Shown here piece after piece: positions 56,684 to 64,000 of a DNA stretch of 64,000 bases. The translations under genes and the position numbers were made by a program. The notes under the pieces are model-generated. The model ran no database searches. It saw only the letters and a list, made by a program, of their open reading frames with translations, and had not been told where the DNA came from. This DNA comes from Phyto melanocephala (Eukaryota > Arthropoda > Insecta > Diptera > Rhinophoridae): assembly GCA_941918925.1 (NCBI GenBank), contig OW799234.1, forward strand, positions 110,638,128 through 110,702,127, written 5' to 3'. Position 1 is the first letter of the stretch; every line of letters begins with the position of its first letter.

Positions 56684-57784
56684 CATAGCTGCCAGATAAA
56701 ATAGGGGCAAAATCGTCTAATTTGGGAGAAAAAATCGTCAAAATCGTCAAATAGTTTACTCAAATCGTCATAAAAACGTCAAAATAAAAAAACGCATTTT
56801 TCAAAACACAACATTTTTTATTTAATGCATAACATAACAAACTTTTTAAATCCAGAGAGATCAATGGTTTTATTAGACACTTTTAAGTTAAGAACATGGC
56901 AATAAATGTAATACAATTTAGAATTAATTTCGAAAAATAAATATTAATATGTATATAAATACAAAAAATAATAAATAATGAATTGGCTGCATCTAATTCA
57001 GACTAATTGACAAATAATTATAATCATTTTTTTCAAAAGTTTCTACCGATTAAGGTAGCTTTAGGCAAGCGTAAGACGAGCACAACGCCAAAATAAACTA
57101 CATCGTTTCGCTTTTTAGCCCATAAATTTATTTCTGGATCTGCAAACCAGTCTTCGTTAATTTTCTTCTTCTTGTTGGTTACCTGTGAAAAACACCATTA
57201 AAATTTCATTTTAGCTACTCCAAAGTTTTGTATAAAAAATGGATGAAATTTCTACTTACAGAGGAAGAGCTGCTAGAATTTTCATCATCTTGGTTTTCTA
57301 TTGAAAATATAATATTTGATTTTTAAGGTTTTAATGTATAATTAAAAAGAACTTACCATTTTTTTGAAGTATTAAAGCATATTAATTTGTCACTTAAATA
57401 ATTGAAATAAATTTACTTAAAAAACTATAATTGTTTAAAACGCATTTCCAAATTTATATTTGTTCGTGTTGTAGGTATCAATCAGTTGATAATATGTGGC
57501 ATATACTATGTTAAAAATGTACAAAGTGGAAAAATTACCCACACAAACACATTAAATAATGATCGATATATCTCTTTCACTCTGTTCTATTATTAATAAC
57601 ATAAAAAACCGTTACAAATTATTTTTATTTAGTTTAAGGTTGATATAAAAGTAATGAAAAATGTTGCAAACTTGAATTCTTAAAAATCGTCAAAAACATA
57701 GCATAAATCGTCAAATCGTCAACACTTAATTTTAGCACGTAAAATCGTCAAAATGACGATAAATCGTCAAATCTGGCAGCTATG
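56684..57784 (-). mobile_element. 1101-bp element with CATAGCTGCCAGAT inverted ends
   Basis: Same inverted ends as 47376-48295, with the 8-bp duplication CATAGACA (56676-56683 and 57785-57792). Read on the - strand it is longer by about 180 bases. The extra part includes splice-like signals and a coding remnant (57033-57359). GTCAAAATCGTC-type units sit next to both ends. Confidence 0.9.
57033..57359 (-). pseudogene. Spliced coding remnant inside the 1101-bp element
   Basis: Three pieces join in frame across GT-AG-like sites. A leader ends ...CAAAAAAATG|GTAAGT at 57357. A 38-base exon (57260-57297) reads NQDDENSSSSS. A 150-base exon (57033-57182) reads VTNKKKKINEDW, then FADPEINLWAKKRNDVVYF, and ends GRNF-stop. 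A Trp/Phe-rich start after a Lys/Ser-rich linker recalls the N-terminal DNA-binding part of some transposases, with a possible lost Cys pair after VVYF (inference). No upstream ATG is in frame, so I treat it as a relic. The sister copy at 47.4 kb keeps only the last part. Confidence 0.45.
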
Positions 57785-57792
57785 CATAGACA

Positions 57793-59681
57793 ACGAAACT
57801 AAATACTCTTTTCTCAAAATGATGAAAATTCAAAAAAGGAGAATTGTAAATCAAAAGAGACATTAACAAAATACGTAAGACATAGCAAAGCGAATAATAA
57901 AGAAGAAGAGAAAGACGGATCTCAAGCCACAAGTTTGTTTTCAATAAAAAAAGTATTTGAATTAAAACTCAAAATATTATGGTCACACACAGATACTGAA
58001 AACACATACATACATATCTTTAAAAGTATGAGAGCTGTAAATGTATACATTTACACACACAGTTGCATACACAACCCTCAATATAAGTACAAGAGTTTAT
58101 CAAATACATTAGAAAGCACTCATTTGTTGTTATTAGAAGCAGCTGTGTGTTGTACTCATTTACATGTTATTTACAACATCATCATTGAACAGATGGTATA
58201 ATTCTAAAACTATCACCAGCTCCGTTCCCATAAAACTTTCTCTTGATATTACTCTTTCTCTCGAAAATTATCAATTGTAATATTTTCTCTTTCTATTTAA
58301 ATGTAAAACCCTTTTGTTTGTAAACTTCTATTAAAGCCGGTTTTTTTTGTTAACAAAACAAAAACCTTTATTTAATATTAAACTGATAGCAGTATCTATT
58401 AAACTTTTTTTAATACCACAAAAACCTCAAAATTTAAAAAAAAGTAATACTATACAACAGCATAATATCATGTCACTTACAAACAAATTTTACAAGCATA
58501 CAATAACCTTAAATTTTCATTCAAATCTAAAAAGTTTTAAATTACCAAAAAAAGATATATAGCTTTACCTTCTTTTAACTTTAGTTCAATTTTACACAGA
58601 GACGACTTTTTTTGTAAAACTTAAAATAAATTTCTACCTTTCACTTTGTAAAGTTGCCACGTACATATGTTGTATACTGCATACATATACATACTTATAT
58701 GTAGGTACTTAGTTATTGCACTTTTACTATAGATGCACATAAAAACCAAAAATTGTCCACAGGCGTGCTTTGACGCACGTAAGAAATATTTTTTATTGCA
58801 GAAGCCTGTCAGTTTCTTAAGGTTTTATGATTTTTTTCTGTTTATGCTTTTACTGCCTTATTTTCAAAAACAATTATTAGATGTTTATGGAATTAATATT
58901 CTATAGAATTTGATCAATAATCCTCTTATAAAGTTGTTTTAATTTTTATGAATTAGACCGTTAAAATATATATTATTAGAATGTGTTTTGCAGCGAGCAA
59001 AAGTAAAAACTGTAGAATTCATTATTATTTACCATTAAGATTTTTTTTTATATAAATACTACTGATTTATGATGTAGGGTATATTAATTATGTCAAAGAG
59101 TTTGCAAGACTTTAAAATATTCTTTTAAAAAACAATAAATTGTTTTTAATTCTGATATCATTTTAAGACGCGATAATTTTTTTAATCACGACAGAGGCCG
59201 AACAAAAATATTCAGGTGAATGAAATTTTACCGAAATATTTTTTATGCATCAGAGAGTTAGTTATTCATTATTTATTGTTATTTATGAAAAAAAATATTT
59301 ACGGGTTTGATGAATCATAAGCTTTTATTTTATAATCTTTTAAAATTACAAAAAAAAAATGCTAGCAATCTGCTGTCTGGTTGGTAACTCTGCCACACAA
59401 ACCCACAACTAGTCGCAAAATCTGAATATATATTTGTTTTTTGTTGCATTGAACAAATGTTTTTGTAACCTTTTTAGACATGCCAATATTACTTTTCCTT
59501 TGTCGACCATTAATTAGCCTTTTGTTTATTAGTAAATGTTGTTTTTTGCTGATGAAATTTGTTTCGTTTCATTTTGTAGTTATTGCTTCAATGATACTGT
59601 TTTTGTCATATGCTATTAGTTCTATAAAAAAATACTGCCATCAATCATATGTATGTTATTTAACATATATATATGTACATA
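57793..59681. other. No gene seen
   Basis: Several short frames with unbiased codons; none shows a known domain. Confidence 0.45.
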
Positions 59682-59880
59682 TCGTTGGTCACAAGTAGAA
59701 AGACCCTAACTCGCACTTTTTTCGAAATTGAGTTTTTCAGTAATTTCAATACATTTCACGCAAATTCACCTAAATACAAAAATTTTATGCAATAGTATCA
59801 AAAGTTATATTTTTAGTATAAAAAAATTCATGATGCTTAAGAATATTGCTACTTTATACGCTGGTATAAATAAATATCGT
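59682..59880 (+). repeat. GGTCACAAGTAGAAAG MITE family, left part
   Basis: CGTTGGTCACAAGTAGAAAG and ACCCTAACTCGCACTTTTTT start the copy. It runs to about 59810 and is cut off before the F1 repeat at 59897. Confidence 0.6.
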
Positions 59881-59896
59881 ACTTTTTTCATTACAC

Positions 59897-60770
59897 AACA
59901 AGTAAGAGCGCTATATTCGGCCATGCCGAATCTTATATACCCTTCACAACGTGTAGTCATGCAATAACAGTAGTTTGTGTCACCATTCATCCCATATGAA
60001 ATACGTACATACATATAAAAAACATACATATATAAAAACATCCAATTGTAAAATTATAAATTTAGGTATGTATGTTAAAAAAAAAAAATAAAAAAAAATA
60101 TTAAAAAAAAAAAATTTTTTTAAAAAATTAAAAAAAAAATATTAAAAAAAAATTAAAAAAAAAATTTTAAAAAAAATAATTAAAATATATATAATAAATA
60201 TAAAACAACAAAAAAAAAATTAAAAAAAAAAAAAAAATAATAAAAATATAAATAATATATTAAATAAAAAATAAAAAAAAAAATATATAAAAAATATAAA
60301 AAAATTTTTTTTTTGGCTCAGCTGGGATTCGATGCCACGTTTTGTTTAACCAGTATACACGTTTGTATGTATGTATGTATGTATGTTTGTATGTTGTTGT
60401 TGTTGTAATGTAGTTTTTGTGAAAAAAATCGAGGTGGTCGTGGGTTTTTGCTCATATCTCAGTTGTTTATGTACCGATGTTTCTGATTTTCAATACCGAT
60501 CTACTCCCGAATATTTATGATATTTTAATACCTCACCCGGGTCCAAGCGATATCGTGGGGCCTCAAAATGTTGATTTCCACATACAGACGGACAGACGGT
60601 CAGACGGACAGACGGTCAGACGGACAGACTGACAGAGCTTAATCGACTCCCCCATTCATAAGCTTTCAGCAAATATATACTTTATGGGGTCGGAAATGAA
60701 AATTGTAGAAATTTCACACGGAATGACAAACCTATATATACCCTTTTTCACTGTGTGAAGGGTATAAAAA
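59897..60770 (+). repeat. F1-family repeat, complete copy
   Basis: Left end AACAAGTAAGAGCGCTATAT, right end TGTGTGAAGGGTATAAAAA. An A/T-only core lies at about 60075-60310, followed by GGCTCAGCTGGGATTCGATG, a GTATG run and a GACAGACG run. Closely similar to the copy at 36.5 kb. Confidence 0.88.
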
Positions 60771-60784
60771 GATTTAAACTTGTT

Positions 60785-61030
60785 TGACATGTGGTTTAAA
60801 AAAGACGATGCCACATGTAATACGGTACCCAATGTTATGAACCTATTGAGTGGCGAATTTGGTTAGCAATTGCTCTCCAGTTTTAGATCAGTCGATTGGC
60901 CGCCAAGATTATAAATTTTGACCACGCTAGAGTATTTTTCGTGGGGATATGTTAAGTTTCTTGTATACTAAAATAAGCCAACCACAATTCCAGGCACTCA
61001 CTCACGACAAAAAGTTTCATTAGCGTAGAT
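60785..61030 (+). pseudogene. Mariner/Tc1-superfamily transposase fragment
   Basis: Reads FDMWFKKDDATCNT, then SVDWPPR and LEYFSWGYVKFLVY with stops. It is the same block order as the copies at 3.0 and 26.8 kb, strongly decayed. It lies directly after the F1 repeat that ends at 60770. Confidence 0.5.
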
Positions 61031-64000
61031 CGGCATGTCTGTGGGAAGATAATCTCCATTAAAATATATTTTTTTACTCAAAATTGCACGAGATTTAAAA
61101 TTATAGTTAATATTTTAAAAAGGGGTCTACATTTGCATCAAAGTGCAAAAATGTACGATTCTCTTGAGTTCTTTACATATATCACTTTTCATTTTGTAAA
61201 AATAGTTACTCAAAGGGCTTTAGTGAGGCCTTCATGACAAGTTGGTTTAATACAATCCAACTATTATAATTCTTCAGATATGCTATTGTATAGTATTGTA
61301 TCACAACAAAACCGTATATTCAAAACTGAAATATGTAGAATTTTTCAAGTCTATTTTCAACTAGATGTGAATAAAAATCTCAAGAGTGATTTTTTGTGGA
61401 TAACAAAACCACATGACATGTTAGAGGTATTTTTAAAATAAAAAATAAAAATTTATTTGCGTTTACGGTTTAAAAAAATTATACTGCAAACTGTCGAGTT
61501 GTAACTAATATTAACAATATTAAATACAGTGAGAAGAAGAGTACAAATATTCTATTTTTAAATTCATGTATTTATTTCATTTACGGTTATTTGACCAACA
61601 TTTTATAAAATATGTAAAAATAATACTTTTGAATATTTTTTTAAAATAATGCGTTGATTATATGATACAGAAACAATTTGATATTAAAAAAAATAATTTG
61701 TGAGCCCCAAAAACAGCATAAATTCGGCTAATTTTGAAACGATTTTAGTTAATATAAATTAATTCAGTAATTCAGAAATTTTTTAAAGAGAAAAGAAATT
61801 CATTTTTCATATTTCTATAAGCCAAAATATGTCTGCTCTTAAAAATCGTTAAACATCGCATAAAATGACAGCCCTTATTTCAAAGAAATATCTCTATGTA
61901 AGAGAAGTTTGTGGGTAACAAATACTCTGAGGATATTTTGAAAAAATCAGAAACATCACTAATTTGTAAATCACTTTTTTTTATTTTAATTTTTTTTTTA
62001 ATTTTATGGACATATGTATAATATACGTTTATTGAAAGTGAATTAAAGTGATTTACAAAATAAGGGAGAAAAGTTTCACTCAAAACTAAAATAGACTTTG
62101 ATGCAAACAATGCGTAGTATTTCATCATCAATCGCAAAGCAGTAGCAGCAACAACATTTCGTCATCATAATATGCGTCTTTTTCAACATAAGTACATTTG
62201 CGCAACATAAATACAACAACATATAATTTATTTTCAGGCTTCACCCCGTCATGACGCGTCAGTCTGCTGGAACACTTTGACATAAAGTCCGTCCGTCTTT
62301 TTTTCTCTATTTTTTTTTATGTTTTTGGAAGCATGCATACAGTATATACATGTAACCCTGGTAGTATTTTTAACTACACAGGAAATAAAACAACAAAAAA
62401 TAAAAACAAATTTTAATGAAAAAGAAACAAAGAAAATATCCAACATCATCTGTACGATGAAAGAGAGTTACTGACGCTTTTAAAATGCAATACATTTTAA
62501 ACGCGACTTATAAGTGTATACAGAAAAACATAAAATTAATATAAGTGTATGTTGCATGCAGCATATGCCTCTACGGGCTTCCAAAAATGAATATGTACAT
62601 ATGTACATGCATGCATATCATTTATAAAAACCAATCTTTTATGCAAACCCCTAGGGGTGCTTTTTATTCATTCTCACTTACTGAAAAATACAAAAAAATA
62701 ATAATAAGCATGCAACACACATGATGGTGGAATGTTTCAATGTTTAGACTTTTATTTTATTTATTTTTCCAAACATTTCGAATTAGTGGGGAAAATATGT
62801 TTGTTTATTGTGCTCGCATTGAAAATTGTTTAAAAACCCTTGTTTTGATGAAGAATTATTTTTTTTTACAAAAAAATCTCGCAAATTTTTCGTACATAAA
62901 CAATTGTTTGCCAAATTTAAAGAACTGGTTAAACAAGGTTTACAAAGTTGTCTTTTTTAAATGTGTGCTTAATTCGTGTCTGGCACAATTGCACTCAAAC
63001 CCTCTGCTTAGTCATTGAAGCAAATAACCATCATCATCAGTGGCCGGTAATAAGTTATCCATATACATATAACTAAAAGGGTAGGCCAAACATTGGCACG
63101 TTAAAGAGTAAGAAATGAGGCGCTGCATCACTAATGCTCAGCCAATTATGGCTAACTTATATTTGTGATGCGTTTTTTAAATGGATTTTTCGTGTATTCA
63201 TCACTTAATATTACAATGCATCTGCAATTAATTTTTATCGAAAACTTCTACTTTATTGAAAGAAACGGCCCTCCACATTAACAAAAGGTTGACTACAATG
63301 AGGTACATACATATGTATGTCATAACAAAAAGTCCAAGTTAACATCAACGAGACTAAAATAATAATGAAAAAATATACATTTTTTATTAAACAAGTATAG
63401 TTTAATGCCCTCATACTCCAAGCAGAGTACACGTATTGTAGGCTTTTAATTCAGTGATTTGCTCCATAGTAACTAACGTTCTAGTTGTGTGTTTATAATA
63501 GAAGAAACAAAAATTTTAAAATAACATCGACACTGTTTAAAATAAAATTCAAATACAACAAAATATGGTTTCAATCTTTTTTGTTTTAATTTCTTTAAGC
63601 ATGGTTATAATTGGCTCGATCAAAACATAGATAGATTGATCACTTGCTAGAAGTCAATATCAGGTTTCTGGTTTCAACTTTATTTATTTTTTTTGGTTAG
63701 AAATTATATATATTTCTATGTCTGCTTCTATTGTTCTTGTGCTTTAAGAAGAAAAGAGAAGGAAAACAGCACAAGCGTTTTAATATTTTTTTTTATAAAA
63801 TTCTTTTACTCTTTGTTAAACTTGAACGAACTTAAAAAACAACATGTTTAACAGTTGGTATTTTGTTCAATACAAAAAATATTACAAAAACAAAGCAATA
63901 ATACAAGAAATACCTGCGCGCTTTGTTTTCTCATCATGGACCTAAATAGTTCAAGTACAGTGGGTAATGTAATATTTTTGGTACGAATTTAATAAGACGT
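61031..64000. other. No gene seen at the right edge
   Basis: AT-rich with short frames only. GC is slightly higher at 63.0-63.3 kb, but there is no recognised exon. Confidence 0.4.

Noticed and set aside
1..64000. tRNA or rRNA genes
   Set aside because: No cloverleaf with A/B boxes or rRNA segment was noticed on reading; a covariance search was not possible.

Overview
The window is AT-rich nuclear DNA from a higher fly (Diptera). The call rests on two host genes that read as close relatives of Drosophila genes (Rab21, and the innexin ogre/Inx1) and on the repeat content. I cannot name the species; the repeat style fits a calyptrate or tephritid fly better than Drosophila (inference).

Host genes: Rab21 lies at about 3.6-4.7 kb on the + strand as one uninterrupted coding exon. 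ogre lies on the - strand between 34.1 and 18.3 kb. Its four coding exons (34128-33880, 28107-28000, 19134-18626, 18548-18326) join in phase at GT-AG sites to give a 362-residue innexin. Two of its introns are large (5.8 and 8.9 kb) and full of transposons. No other host gene can be supported. Most of 35-64 kb looks like intergenic or upstream DNA with scattered mobile elements.

Mobile DNA: (1) A full-length, apparently young non-LTR retrotransposon of the Jockey type (8952-13105) has both ORFs open and a perfect 16-bp target duplication. (2) A Helitron-like element (6736-7871) is built of eight ~121-bp units, each carrying a GGGCGTGGC-type palindrome. (3) Two related fly repeat families, called F1 and F2 here, recur through the whole window. 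Both end in GGGTATAAAAA on one side and in AACAAGTAAgAG..CTATATTCGGC on the other. Two head-to-head forms occur, at 14.56-16.81 kb and 25.3-26.0 kb. (4) Several non-autonomous DNA transposons have target duplications readable at both ends: a hAT-type element (46592-47197), a pair of CATAGCTGCCAGAT elements with 8-bp duplications (47376-48295 and 56684-57784), and three Harbinger-like elements with TTA duplications (45477-46542, 48450-48888, 55613-55925). (5) Decayed coding remnants include a Penelope-like element in an ogre intron, split by a 303-bp MITE; two Tc1-like transposases; and three mariner-type transposase fragments.

The part most worth following up is the transposon biology: the intact LINE, the paired CATAGCTGCCAGAT elements that keep splice-like coding remains, the cluster of three insertions within 45.4-48.3 kb, and the common terminal motif of F1 and F2. 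I found no convincing new cellular system.
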